Shown here in pieces: positions 16,953 to 25,796 of a stretch of 64,000 nt of DNA (the first letter of the stretch is position 1; each line of letters opens with the position of its first letter). Below the pieces are notes generated by a model. The model was not told the origin of the DNA. It did no database searches and saw only the letters and a list, made by a program, of their open reading frames with translations. The stretch is from an uncultured Cryomorphaceae bacterium (GTDB lineage: Bacteria > Bacteroidota > Bacteroidia > Flavobacteriales > Schleiferiaceae), in the NCBI GenBank assembly GCA_913049845.1, contig CAJWZE010000002.1, positions 30,896 through 94,895 of the forward strand, given 5' to 3'. The position numbers were made by a program, and so were the translations under genes.

Positions 16953-17864
16953 TTAAGCCCAATTTTTTGGTGTTGTCAATGCTTCGATTAACTGTGCCTC
17001 CGGGGTGCCTTTTTCAGGATGGTGATTATATTCCCAGCGCACGGTTGGTGGTAAAGACATGAATATACTTTCGATACGTCCGCCTGTTTTTAGGCCGAAA
17101 AGGGTGCCTCGGTCGTGGATGAGGTTAAACTCTACATAGCGTCCACGTCGAATCTCCTGCCATTCTTTTTGTGCAGTTGTGTAGTCTAGCTTCAAGCGCT
17201 TCTCCACGATGGGTATGTATGCCTCAATAAAGCTGGTGGCCAATTCTTTTTGAAAGGCTTCCAATGCGTCACCAGGGAGTTTTTCTTCCGGACGTAAGTA
17301 GTCGTAAAAGACCCCACCTATACCTCGGTACTCATTGCGGTGGCTGTTGAAGAAATAGCGGTCGCACCACGGCTTGAATTCCGAGTAGAAATCATTGTGG
17401 TGGTTATTGCACGTTTGCTTTAATATTTTGTGGAAGAGAGCGGCATCTTCTTCGAAGAGGTAATAAGGGGTCAAGTCGGCCCCGCCACCGAACCATTGGT
17501 CGATAATTCTTCCATCTTTATCAGTTACCTCGAAATAGCGAAAATTTGCATGAGTCGTCGGTACCATCGGATTAACAGGGTGGATGACTAAGCTGATACC
17601 AGTGGCATAGAAGTCTTGAGCACTCTCAGGAATGATGTCTTTTAGTACTTCAGGTACCGAACCATGAACTTCACTAACGTTGACTCCTGCCTTCTCAAAG
17701 GTCTTGCCTGTCAAGATCCGAGACCAACCGCCCCCTCCAGCTTCACGTTTCCAGCGATCTTCAATAAATGTTGCTTCTGGTTCAAAAGCCTCTAGTACTT
17801 GGCACATCTCATTTTGCAAGTTGCGAATGAAGGAGAAGAAGCGCTTTTTCGGTCTAAATTCCAT
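16953..17864 (-). CDS. hemF: Oxygen-dependent coproporphyrinogen III oxidase
   Basis: 303 residues with the HemF signature runs: GGGGWSRILTGKTFEKAGVN near the N terminus, HPVNPMVPTTHANFRYFE, WFGGGADLTPYYLFEEDA and FNLIHDRGTLFGLKTGGR. It performs the two oxidative decarboxylations that give protoporphyrinogen IX and requires O2, so the host is an aerobe or microaerobe. Its start overlaps the hemE stop by one base (TAATG). Confidence 0.97.
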   Translation of the reverse strand: MEFRPKKRFFSFIRNLQNEMCQVLEAFEPEATFIEDRWKREAGGGGWSRILTGKTFEKAGVNVSEVHGSVPEVLKDIIPESAQDFYATGISLVIHPVNPMVPTTHANFRYFEVTDKDGRIIDQWFGGGADLTPYYLFEEDAALFHKILKQTCNNHHNDFYSEFKPWCDRYFFNSHRNEYRGIGGVFYDYLRPEEKLPGDALEAFQKELATSFIEAYIPIVEKRLKLDYTTAQKEWQEIRRGRYVEFNLIHDRGTLFGLKTGGRIESIFMSLPPTVRWEYNHHPEKGTPEAQLIEALTTPKNWA

Positions 17865-18886
17865 TAGTAAGGGTAAGCTTTAGCAGTTTCGACAAAGGCT
17901 TTAGCACTCTCTACTCTAGTAGTGGGCAGCACACCGTGACCAAGGTTTACGACGTGGTTTTGTCCCCCGAAGGAATCAATCATTTTCTTGGTAGCTTTTG
18001 CAACAACGTCGGGTGAAGCGAGGAGTGTTGCCGGATCAAGGTTTCCTTGGAATATAGTTTTAGGTCCACATATCTTTCTTGCATATTCAGGAGAAGTGGT
18101 CCAACTCAATCCAAGGGCAGAAGCACCTGTAGCATTTAGTTTGTCTAGCGCGTACCAAGCTCCTTTTGCAAATAAGATAACAGGTACACGGTCTTTAACA
18201 GCCTTTGTGATACGCTCCATATACGGCAGCGAGAATTCGTAGTACATTGTAGGACTAAGTATACCGCCCCAGCTATCGAAAATTTGAACAACATCGCAAC
18301 CAGCATCAATCTGAATTTCTAGGTATCGTATAGTTGCCTCGGTAATTTTTTCAAGCATCACTTTAGCGCGTTCAGGTACGTTAAGGATGAATTTTTTTGC
18401 TTCTCCGAAGTCTTTTGAACCTTGTCCTTGCACTATGTAGCAGAGTAAGGTCCATGGTGAACCCGCGAAACCGATCAGTGGAACTCTGTTTTCCAATCCT
18501 TCCTTCACAGCTTCGATGGCCGGCGTAGCGTAGCGGAAAAACTCATAAGTATTTTCTAGATTCAGTGCCGCAACTTCTGCCTCAGTGGTTGCCGTTTGGA
18601 GAACGGGCCCTTTTTCAGGAATCATGTCTACTTGCAGTCCAAGGCTCTGCGCAATAACTAGAATATCTGAAAATAGGATGGCAGCATCCACGCCTACTTG
18701 GTCTATAGGCATGACGGTAATTTTACGGGCTAGATCTGGGTTTTGTACGCGTTCAAAGAAGCTGTATTTCTCTTTAAGAACCATATAATCTGGCAGGTAG
18801 CGTCCGGCCTGGCGCATAAACCAAACTGGAGGACGCTCGGTAGATTCGCCGTGAAGGGTTCGTAAGAATAGATCGTTTTTGATCAT
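17864..18886 (-). CDS. hemE: Uroporphyrinogen decarboxylase
   Basis: 340 residues. The substrate-binding motif RPPVWFMRQAGRYLPDY (about residues 18-34) and GFAGSPWTLLCYIVQG are characteristic, and the C-terminal NLGHGVLPTTRVE is intact. It decarboxylates the four acetate side chains of uroporphyrinogen III. It overlaps hemCD by 4 bp (ATGA) upstream and hemF by 1 bp downstream. Confidence 0.97.
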   Translation of the reverse strand: MIKNDLFLRTLHGESTERPPVWFMRQAGRYLPDYMVLKEKYSFFERVQNPDLARKITVMPIDQVGVDAAILFSDILVIAQSLGLQVDMIPEKGPVLQTATTEAEVAALNLENTYEFFRYATPAIEAVKEGLENRVPLIGFAGSPWTLLCYIVQGQGSKDFGEAKKFILNVPERAKVMLEKITEATIRYLEIQIDAGCDVVQIFDSWGGILSPTMYYEFSLPYMERITKAVKDRVPVILFAKGAWYALDKLNATGASALGLSWTTSPEYARKICGPKTIFQGNLDPATLLASPDVVAKATKKMIDSFGGQNHVVNLGHGVLPTTRVESAKAFVETAKAYPY

Positions 18887-20430
18887 GATAATTCGTTTTT
18901 CAAGGTTTGAAGTAGGGTGGTGAAATCGGGTTGCGGTGCCGCATAGACTTTTATGAAGTTTTGCGCCAGAGCGGCATCTGCTGTGCGCTCACCGATACAA
19001 ATAACAGGAGAGTCCTTAGCAAAATTATTTTCGCTAAGGGTACTTTCTACTCCCAGTGGAGAAAAGGCTAAGATGGCATCCCATTGTTGTCTTGCAAGGC
19101 GCGGTGGTTTTGCGCTATTACGGTAAGTAATAATGTGTTTAATACCGTGCTCGGACCAATTTTGGCTGGTGCGTTGAGCCCCATAGTATGTAGCTGTACC
19201 TGGCTGCTCAGCTTGGTAAGCCGCCACTAATTCTCCACTATTTCTAAAGGTTCTGATATTTCCAGAATAGCCGGCATTTAATAGAATATTTACCCCTTTA
19301 TGACCTACTGCCCATAGATTCCCGGGCAATTCGTCGAGCTGATTTTTCAGCTGTTCAGCACCAAATGAACTGGCGATTATAACAACTTCTCCTTCTCCCA
19401 ATTCGAACGATTGCGGAACGAGATTAAGCACTTCGATATCGTGAAGTTTTAGGCCCATTTCTAGAGCTGCTGTACGTTGTACTTTGTCTATCTCTTTCAA
19501 GCAAAGGATGTCCTTTGGTTGAAGTTCGCGGATGGCATCTATGATCTCTCTTCCTCCTCGAACGAGAAGCCGTTGTGCAGCTATTTTTCCAACATCATTA
19601 CCATTGCCCTTACCAAAATCCTGTTTAATTGAAACCTTTTTCTTGCCATCAAGGCTTAGGAGCGCACCTTCAAAAGAGAAACCACGATTAGTTGGTAGGC
19701 AAAGTGCCCCTAATGGTGAGGCACAACCCGACTCTACACTGGCCATAAAGTCTCGTTCTACCTCGGCACAGACATAGGTTTGAAGGTGGTTAATTTTACC
19801 TACCAATTTTTCTAACCTAGTATCGCCGTCTCGGCCAATGACGGCAATTACACCTTGCGCCGGAGCCGGTAGCATCCAATCCAATAGTTCTGCATTATTT
19901 GGCAGCAGACCTATTCTTTGCAGGGCTGGAGCACTGACAATACCACCATCTGCAGAGAGTATTTTTTTAACTCGGGTATGCATGTTCCCGCGAAGGTCTT
20001 TAAATTTATGATTTGGGTATTTGTTCAGCCAGAAAGCTCTTCTACGCGGTGAGCCGCTAAGTAGTATGAGCCGCTCTTCTTTGGACTTGTCGTTGCTTCC
20101 TGGGATGAAGGCATCTAAGTAGCCGTCTCTTGGAAGAACGGCAAGTAGTTTAAGGCCTTTCGGAATATTCGTGGGGTAGTCCTTGAGGCTGTGTACGCCT
20201 ACATCAGCCTTGCCTCCGAGGATGGCATCATCGAGAGCTTTTGTGAAGATACCCGTTTGTCCAAGGTTTTGAAGGGAAGTACTTTGGTCTTTATCACCTT
20301 TTGTAGATACTGGGACAACGGAAAATTCCCAATTGGTATGGATTTCTATCAATCGGTCGATAACTTCATTGGTTTGGAAGAGCGCTAGCGGGCTCGTTCT
20401 CGAAGCGATGCGCAGTTTAGGACCTTCCAT
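18883..20430 (-). CDS. hemC: Fused porphobilinogen deaminase (HemC) / uroporphyrinogen-III synthase (HemD)
   Basis: 515 residues in one frame. Residues 1 to about 300 are HemC: LRIASRTSPLALFQTNEV, DLRGNMHTRVKKI, APAQGVIAV and the cofactor cysteine in ASVESGCASPLGALC. Residues about 300-515 match HemD in length and weak features (VVIIASSFGAEQL, AYQAEQPGTATYYGAQ, AILAFSPLGVESTL, ICIGERTADAA). No separate hemD lies in the locus, which supports the fusion. The protein would make hydroxymethylbilane and close it to uroporphyrinogen III in one polypeptide. HemD is poorly conserved, so that half is the less certain. It overlaps hemA by 14 bp and hemE by 4 bp. Confidence 0.9.
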   Translation of the reverse strand: MEGPKLRIASRTSPLALFQTNEVIDRLIEIHTNWEFSVVPVSTKGDKDQSTSLQNLGQTGIFTKALDDAILGGKADVGVHSLKDYPTNIPKGLKLLAVLPRDGYLDAFIPGSNDKSKEERLILLSGSPRRRAFWLNKYPNHKFKDLRGNMHTRVKKILSADGGIVSAPALQRIGLLPNNAELLDWMLPAPAQGVIAVIGRDGDTRLEKLVGKINHLQTYVCAEVERDFMASVESGCASPLGALCLPTNRGFSFEGALLSLDGKKKVSIKQDFGKGNGNDVGKIAAQRLLVRGGREIIDAIRELQPKDILCLKEIDKVQRTAALEMGLKLHDIEVLNLVPQSFELGEGEVVIIASSFGAEQLKNQLDELPGNLWAVGHKGVNILLNAGYSGNIRTFRNSGELVAAYQAEQPGTATYYGAQRTSQNWSEHGIKHIITYRNSAKPPRLARQQWDAILAFSPLGVESTLSENNFAKDSPVICIGERTADAALAQNFIKVYAAPQPDFTTLLQTLKNELS

Positions 20431-21598
20431 TGAGCTGTTTTTGTAGTTCTTTTAATTCTTTCGGATTCTTTCGGATTCTTTCGAAAAGGCGTGCTTCAAT
20501 CTTAGCACTAATACGTTCGATTTTTTCGATATCGGTATGTTTTGAGGACCATTCTTCATGCAGTTGACGCTGCAATTCTTTGATTATTGGGACCGCATCC
20601 ACTGCGAGCTCCCATTCTTTGAATTTATCTAATTCCTCTCTAATAATTTCGTACGCCCTTGGTACCCATTTTTTGCGTTGCTCCATTTGCTCAGAGATGG
20701 CAATACTAAGTTGGTCGACATTGGCCAACTCAATGTCTAATTCCTTCTGAACGTTTTCTCCCACACTAAAGGGGATGCTGAGATCGACAATGCATTTCGT
20801 ATTCGCATTAGCAAGAATTTCAGCAGTAAATACAGGCTGTGGAGCACTTACGGCACTGACAATGGCATCAAACTGACCAATCTGATTCAAGGCCTCGTCC
20901 CAACGCAGAGCTTGCACACAGTGAAGGGCAGCTTGTTTTTGAGACTTTGAAAAACTGCGATTGGCCACAAAGATGTTTTTGTTACCTTTTTCAGCAACAA
21001 GATTGTCGAGAGTACGCTTACCTATTTGACCCATACCGAATACTAAAATCTTAGCACAGGAAAAGTTAGGAAGCGTGGATTTTAAAAATTGCACTGCGGC
21101 ATAACTAGTTGAGGAAGTTCCGCCTGAAAGTCCTGTTTCATTTTTAATTCTGCGTGAACTGTATATGGCTTGATTAACGACCTTTTCGATTATGCCCAAA
21201 GCTGTGCCGTAGGTCTTGCTTTTATCAAACGCTGTTTTCATCTGTCCAACGATCTCAAAATCACCGAGGATTTGACTATCCAAGCCGGCCATCACTTCAA
21301 ATAAGTATGTGATGGCTTGTTTACCGATATATCTATCGCCTATTTCGGATATATCAATATGTCCAGATTCTTGCACAAATTTTTTTTCAATATTCTCAGG
21401 ATGCTTTCCAAACAAGAAAAATGAAGTTCTATTGCAAGTGTTTATGATGAACCCGGCACATTCGTTTTGCGGGAATATCTCACGGAAGTAGGCTTCTAAT
21501 TGAGTCTCCGATAGTGCGAAATTTTGGCGCTCTTGTGCTGCGGCATGCTTGTGAGTAATGCCAAATGCGTACCAATTATACCCTGTGAATTGCACCAT
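20417..21598 (-). CDS. hemA: Glutamyl-tRNA reductase
   Basis: 393 residues. The catalytic cysteine is in FIINTCNRTSFFLFG; LFEVMAGLDSQILGDFEIVGQMKTA and the NADPH domain (VFGMGQIGKRTLDNL) are intact. It reduces glutamyl-tRNA to glutamate-1-semialdehyde, the committed step of C5-pathway heme synthesis, and is normally the regulated step. It is the first gene of the heme operon and is divergent from the AraC-type regulator. The C-terminal coding region contains nearly three copies of a 10-bp repeat next to the overlap with hemCD. Confidence 0.96.
   Translation of the reverse strand: MVQFTGYNWYAFGITHKHAAAQERQNFALSETQLEAYFREIFPQNECAGFIINTCNRTSFFLFGKHPENIEKKFVQESGHIDISEIGDRYIGKQAITYLFEVMAGLDSQILGDFEIVGQMKTAFDKSKTYGTALGIIEKVVNQAIYSSRRIKNETGLSGGTSSTSYAAVQFLKSTLPNFSCAKILVFGMGQIGKRTLDNLVAEKGNKNIFVANRSFSKSQKQAALHCVQALRWDEALNQIGQFDAIVSAVSAPQPVFTAEILANANTKCIVDLSIPFSVGENVQKELDIELANVDQLSIAISEQMEQRKKWVPRAYEIIREELDKFKEWELAVDAVPIIKELQRQLHEEWSSKHTDIEKIERISAKIEARLFERIRKNPKELKELQKQLNGRS
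20455..20483. repeat. 10-bp tandem repeat in the 3' end of hemA
   Basis: The plus strand shows ATTCTTTCGG three times in tandem (20455-20464, 20465-20474, and 20475-20483 as a nine-base partial copy). The unit length is not a multiple of three, so gaining or losing one copy would shift the hemA frame about 17 codons before its stop, just before the overlap with hemCD. Confidence 0.8.
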
Positions 21599-21708
21599 TA
21601 AATAGTTCGAAACAGCGAAATTAGAACGGGGCTGAACAAATAAATACCGCTAAACGTTAAAATACTCTCGGAGGTAGTACAGTCTACTTTTGGGCGAAAA
21701 ATCACTCT

Positions 21709-21716
21709 TATATTTG
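21709..21716 (+). promoter_or_regulatory. Candidate promoter of the AraC-type regulator gene
   Basis: TATATTTG matches the TAnnTTTG -7 box exactly. A TTTTG run at 21688-21692 could be the -33 element, although the spacer (16 bp) is slightly short. The ATG at 21726 follows 9 bp after the box, supporting that codon as the start. Confidence 0.5.
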
Positions 21717-21725
21717 AATTATATT

Positions 21726-22631
21726 ATGTTTGAAATGACGGTAAACGACATTAATCTCATTCAAAATGCCGCTAAACGAGGTTTTGTGCACGAATTCGCG
21801 GAGAATGGTCTTTCTCTTTTCACGGGTCACGATCAAGAAAGCAGTGAAATTTCCAAGGTAAAATCTGAGGTGCCGTCTAGAATTATTCAGTTTTATTTTT
21901 GTTTGGAAGGCCAATTAGTGTTCAATTTCAGCCCGCATTATCAAAAGCAATTACAGTCAGGTCACTACTTTTTCATGTATAATCCGCAGAAGGAATTGGT
22001 CTTTGATTTGATACCAGATTTAGGTACTAAGTGGGCTGCTGCCTACACTACTGTGGAAAAGCTTCATTCTTTGTTCGTTAATGAGGCAGAGGTCTTAACT
22101 TTCTTAAATGGAGAGAATGCCGCTAAGCCTTTGTACGATGAGCGTGAATGCAGTGCTTCAGTGAAGTGGGCTCTTGAGAGTTTATTTACTAGTGAGCTTA
22201 GTGCTGCATCCCGTAAGATATTTGCAAAAGGTAAGTTGTTGGAAGTTTTAGCGCTTCATTTTGATCGCAGGTCAGAGGATATAGAGGCATGTCCTTTCCT
22301 TAGAGATGAGAAGACGAGAACGCAGATTAAATCTGCCAAGAATGTATTAATTGAACGGATGACTCAACCACCAAGTATTGCAGAATTAGCGCTCGAGATA
22401 GGGATTAGCGAATACAAATTAAAGTCCGGATTTAAGGAAATTTACGGGAACACCGTAGGTGGATTTGTTCTGGATTACAAGATGAATTCCGCCAAAGCCA
22501 TGCTCGATTCCCGTAACTACCAAGTCAGCGAAGTCGCCTATGAATTGGGTTACGGAAACCCGTCACACTTTATAACCGCCTTTAAGAAGAAGTATCAAAT
22601 CACTCCAAAGAAGTATTTACAGCAGCTATGA
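21726..22631 (+). CDS. AraC family transcriptional regulator beside the heme genes
   Basis: 301 residues from the ATG at 21726 (MFEMTVNDINLIQ); a longer frame begins at 21690 but lies upstream of the likely promoter. The C-terminal 100 residues are two helix-turn-helix motifs of the AraC type (PPSIAELALEIGISEYKLKSGFKEIYG and YQVSEVAYELGYGNPSHFITAFKKKYQITPKKYL, each split in the usual way). The N-terminal sensor region is not recognisable but resembles PchR-like regulators in layout. Its stop overlaps hemH by 4 bp and it is divergent from hemA, so control of heme or iron genes is a reasonable inference, not shown. Confidence 0.9.
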   Translation: MFEMTVNDINLIQNAAKRGFVHEFAENGLSLFTGHDQESSEISKVKSEVPSRIIQFYFCLEGQLVFNFSPHYQKQLQSGHYFFMYNPQKELVFDLIPDLGTKWAAAYTTVEKLHSLFVNEAEVLTFLNGENAAKPLYDERECSASVKWALESLFTSELSAASRKIFAKGKLLEVLALHFDRRSEDIEACPFLRDEKTRTQIKSAKNVLIERMTQPPSIAELALEIGISEYKLKSGFKEIYGNTVGGFVLDYKMNSAKAMLDSRNYQVSEVAYELGYGNPSHFITAFKKKYQITPKKYLQQL

Positions 22632-23644
22632 AAAAAGCAGCCGTTTTGATTAACCTGGGCTCGCCGAGGAGTACAGGCGTCAAGGATGTCAAAGAGTATT
22701 TAGGTGAATTTTTAATGGATGATCATGTGATTGATTTTCCCAGATGGTTACGCACCATATTGGTGAAAGGGATTATTTTGAATACTCGTCCAAAGAAGAG
22801 CGCTGAAGCATACAAGACCATTTGGTGGGACGATGGCTCTCCGCTCATCGTTCTTTCAGAACACTTGATTGCTAAGGTCCGTCAGCAGACACAAATCCCA
22901 ACGTATCTGGCGATGCGCTATGCACAGCCAAGTATCTTAGACACGCTGAAGAGGATGAACGAGGAGCACTCAGATTTGGAGGAGCTTTATGTGGTGCCGT
23001 TGTACCCCCACTTTGCCATGAGCTCTTACGAGACTGTGGTTGATAGAGTAAAAGAAGTAGCTGTAAATAATTTTTCGCATCTCAAGCTTACGTTCAAAGA
23101 ACCATGGTATGACGATGCCGATTACATTAAGGTGCTCAGCGCCAGTATCAAGGACACCCTGCCAGAAGACCACCATCTTTTGTTTAGCTACCACGGTATT
23201 CCAGTACGTCACGTGAAAAAGAGCGATTGTACCGGCCAGCATTGCTATAAAGTTAACGACTGTTGTAACGTGGCCTCTGAGGCTCATACTTTGTGTTACA
23301 AGCACCAGACTGCGGTGACGACGAAATTAGTTGCGGCGGAATTGGGCTTGAAGAAAGGCACATATGAAACTTCCTACCAGAGCCGATTAGGCCGAGATCC
23401 GTGGATTCAGCCCTACACTGCGCAACGTTTTGAGCAATTGGCCGGCGAAGGGAAAAAGAAATTAGCGGTAGTGTGTCCGGCGTTTGTCAGCGATTGTTTA
23501 GAGACGCTCGAAGAAATTAACGAGGAGGGCAAGGAAGATTTTTTGCTCAACGGCGGGGAGCATTTTCATCCTGTTTCTTGCTTGAATGACCGTGACGACT
23601 GGTCGGCCCTGCTTGGTAAGTGGATTCAGGAGTGGAAGGTATAA
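22628..23644 (+). CDS. hemH: Ferrochelatase
   Basis: 338 residues. It begins KKAAVLINLGSPRSTGVKDV and has the active-site histidine in SYHGIPVRHVKK, the YQSRLGRDPWIQPYT motif and the CPAFVSDCLETLEEI motif with the catalytic glutamate. It inserts ferrous iron into protoporphyrin IX, the last step to protoheme. It is translationally coupled to the AraC-type gene (ATGA) and overlaps the next gene. Confidence 0.97.
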   Translation: MKKAAVLINLGSPRSTGVKDVKEYLGEFLMDDHVIDFPRWLRTILVKGIILNTRPKKSAEAYKTIWWDDGSPLIVLSEHLIAKVRQQTQIPTYLAMRYAQPSILDTLKRMNEEHSDLEELYVVPLYPHFAMSSYETVVDRVKEVAVNNFSHLKLTFKEPWYDDADYIKVLSASIKDTLPEDHHLLFSYHGIPVRHVKKSDCTGQHCYKVNDCCNVASEAHTLCYKHQTAVTTKLVAAELGLKKGTYETSYQSRLGRDPWIQPYTAQRFEQLAGEGKKKLAVVCPAFVSDCLETLEEINEEGKEDFLLNGGEHFHPVSCLNDRDDWSALLGKWIQEWKV

Positions 23645-24891
23645 CTCATGTTCCACTGCTTATTTTGGGCGGCGGCATCTCCGGATTGGGTGTTGCCTGC
23701 AAAGCAAATGAGCAAGGTCAAAAATTCTATATATTGGAGGCCGAGTCTAAGTTAGGCGGCTGTTTACGATCTATGCAAATGGACGGACACACGCTTGATA
23801 TTGGTGCGAATAGCTGTGCTATATCAGAAAAGTTCGAACATTTTTTAGTCCAATTAGGCCTTGAACATGCCATTATTAAGGCCACTGCTCTGAGTAAAAA
23901 ACGCTTTCTATTTCAGGATGGAAAGGTGGTATCGGTCACTGGGCTTAAGGACGTCTTTAGGGCTTCATGGTTAAGTTCAAAGGGAAAGTGGCGCTTTGCC
24001 ACAGAACCTTTTAGAGGCAAGGGAGCGAATGAGGATGAATCGGTAGCTTCTTTTTTGACAAGACGAATTGGACAAGAGGCAACAGAGAAATTAGTCGATC
24101 CGGTTTTGGGCGGCATATATGCTGGAAATATCCACTACTTAAGCGCAATGACTGTCTTGGAGAAATTCTGGATAGGCGAGAAAGAAAATGGTTCGATGCT
24201 CCGCACTTTTTTTAAAGACCCACCTAAGCCTCGGAAGATAATTAGCTTGGAAGGAGGTTTTGTCACTATTGGGTCGGCATTTACAAAGAAATTTCGAGAC
24301 CAAATAAAGCTAGAAACCCGTGTAGAGCGCATAGAAAAGACAAATTCCCGCTTTTTGATTACCACGAATAAGGAGAAATTTAGCTGTGACCAATTGGTTA
24401 GCACTTTGCCTGTGCATATTCTTGGGGAAGTGCTCGAAGGGGATCTTAAAGACCATCTCAAACAGTTGAAATATGAGTCGTTGACGGTTAGTCATTTCAC
24501 TGAAAAGCGCAGGGAAGAAGCTCCTGATGGTTTTGGAGTTTTGGTTCCTTCGTCTTCTAGACTGAAGGTCAAAGGGATACTATTTACGAGCTCTATTTTT
24601 AAGGGTCGCGCTCCTGAAGGGTCGCGTAATATGACTGTTTTTCACAGCGCTTGTGACGAGCAGTCTATTAGAGAAGAATTGACCACCATCTTAGGTGATC
24701 AACCTCGTGAGCTTTTAAATACATATACCTGGGAAAAGGCTATTCCACAGCCGCACATTGGTTTTTTAGACTGGAAAAATGAGCTCATTGAAAGCTTACC
24801 TGAAGGAATGCAATTGGCGGGAAATTATCTTGGTAAAGTAGGTGTGGCAGATGTCTTTGCCTCCGGTTACGATTTGAACCTTCGCTCGTAA
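23632..24891 (+). CDS. hemG: Protoporphyrinogen/coproporphyrinogen oxidase, FAD-dependent (HemG/HemY type)
   Basis: About 419 residues if the start is the GTG at 23632; a GTG at 23620 is also possible and no ATG is available, so the start is uncertain. The N-terminal FAD loop is LLILGGGISGLGVACKA, followed by the EAESKLGGCLRS motif of the amine-oxidase-like family, and LVDPVLGGIYAGN is typical of HemY. It oxidises protoporphyrinogen IX. Since HemF is present, the classical protoporphyrin route fits. It overlaps hemH, and its 3' end overlaps the convergent DMT permease gene by 25 bp. Confidence 0.92.
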   Translation: MEGITHVPLLILGGGISGLGVACKANEQGQKFYILEAESKLGGCLRSMQMDGHTLDIGANSCAISEKFEHFLVQLGLEHAIIKATALSKKRFLFQDGKVVSVTGLKDVFRASWLSSKGKWRFATEPFRGKGANEDESVASFLTRRIGQEATEKLVDPVLGGIYAGNIHYLSAMTVLEKFWIGEKENGSMLRTFFKDPPKPRKIISLEGGFVTIGSAFTKKFRDQIKLETRVERIEKTNSRFLITTNKEKFSCDQLVSTLPVHILGEVLEGDLKDHLKQLKYESLTVSHFTEKRREEAPDGFGVLVPSSSRLKVKGILFTSSIFKGRAPEGSRNMTVFHSACDEQSIREELTTILGDQPRELLNTYTWEKAIPQPHIGFLDWKNELIESLPEGMQLAGNYLGKVGVADVFASGYDLNLRS

Positions 24892-25796
24892 AAACTGACA
24901 AAATAGACGCCTGTAAAGATGGCTAATCCGCCGAATAGCATATGAACGCTCCACTGCTCGCCACCGTAGATGAGGCTTAATAAGCTTGCCAATAGCGGTT
25001 GCAGATAAATGTAGGTACCCACAGTTGCTGGATGTAATGTTTTTAAGGCAATGATATTTCCTAGGTAGGTCAAGAAGGTTGTTCCTACCACAACGAATAT
25101 TACCGCCCCGATGATATTAGCATCCCACAGCGACCATTGAATATCTTGGAATTGGGGGCCGCCAAAAGGCAGGACAAAGAACACGCCAAAGGTAAAGATC
25201 CAACGAATGATGAATAGTGCGTTGTATTTATTCATAAGCGGCTTGACTAAAACGAGGTAAATAGCATAGCTGCTCGCATTTACCAGTACGAAGAGGTTTC
25301 CCTTCGCAACTTTTGAGGAGAATAGTCCGTTTAGTTGAAAATTGGCGCCGGAATAAATGAGCCAAAAAGCCCCTAATGCGCCTAAGAATATGCCTGCAAT
25401 TTTAGGTGGAGTAATGCGCTCCTTGACTAAAACGGCACCCGCGACGAGCACCATAATAGGTCCGCTAACCATCATGATGGAGGCATTCACTGGGGTGGTG
25501 ATTTTCAGTCCTTCAAAGAAGAAAAGCATGTTGCCCGTAACCCCGAATATAGCGCAGATCGCGAGTGTTAATCGGTCGTTCAATGGAATTTTTCTAAAGC
25601 TATGACCGCCCGAAAGTGGTGTGAGCAGCCAAAAGAGAAGGGCTGCTCCTGTTACGCGGAATTGGATGAAAGCGCGGGGCGGAACGGCACCCTGCATAGC
25701 TACCTTGGCAATGAGGAATGAGGAGCCGTAGATCACGGCAACACCTAACAACGCTGCGTGGGCTAGCAATACTGATTTGCGAGTGGAGTTTTTCAT
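24867..25796 (-). CDS. EamA/DMT family transporter
   Basis: 309 residues with about ten hydrophobic segments arranged as two EamA repeats (AVIYGSSFLIAKVAMQG in the first, the second starting near NLFVLVNASSYAIYLVLVK). It is an inner-membrane permease of the drug/metabolite superfamily; the substrate cannot be predicted. Its start overlaps the stop of the Spx/ArsC-like gene by one base (TAATG). Its 3' end runs 25 bp into the convergent oxidase gene. Confidence 0.9.
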   Translation of the reverse strand: MKNSTRKSVLLAHAALLGVAVIYGSSFLIAKVAMQGAVPPRAFIQFRVTGAALLFWLLTPLSGGHSFRKIPLNDRLTLAICAIFGVTGNMLFFFEGLKITTPVNASIMMVSGPIMVLVAGAVLVKERITPPKIAGIFLGALGAFWLIYSGANFQLNGLFSSKVAKGNLFVLVNASSYAIYLVLVKPLMNKYNALFIIRWIFTFGVFFVLPFGGPQFQDIQWSLWDANIIGAVIFVVVGTTFLTYLGNIIALKTLHPATVGTYIYLQPLLASLLSLIYGGEQWSVHMLFGGLAIFTGVYFVSFYERRFKS

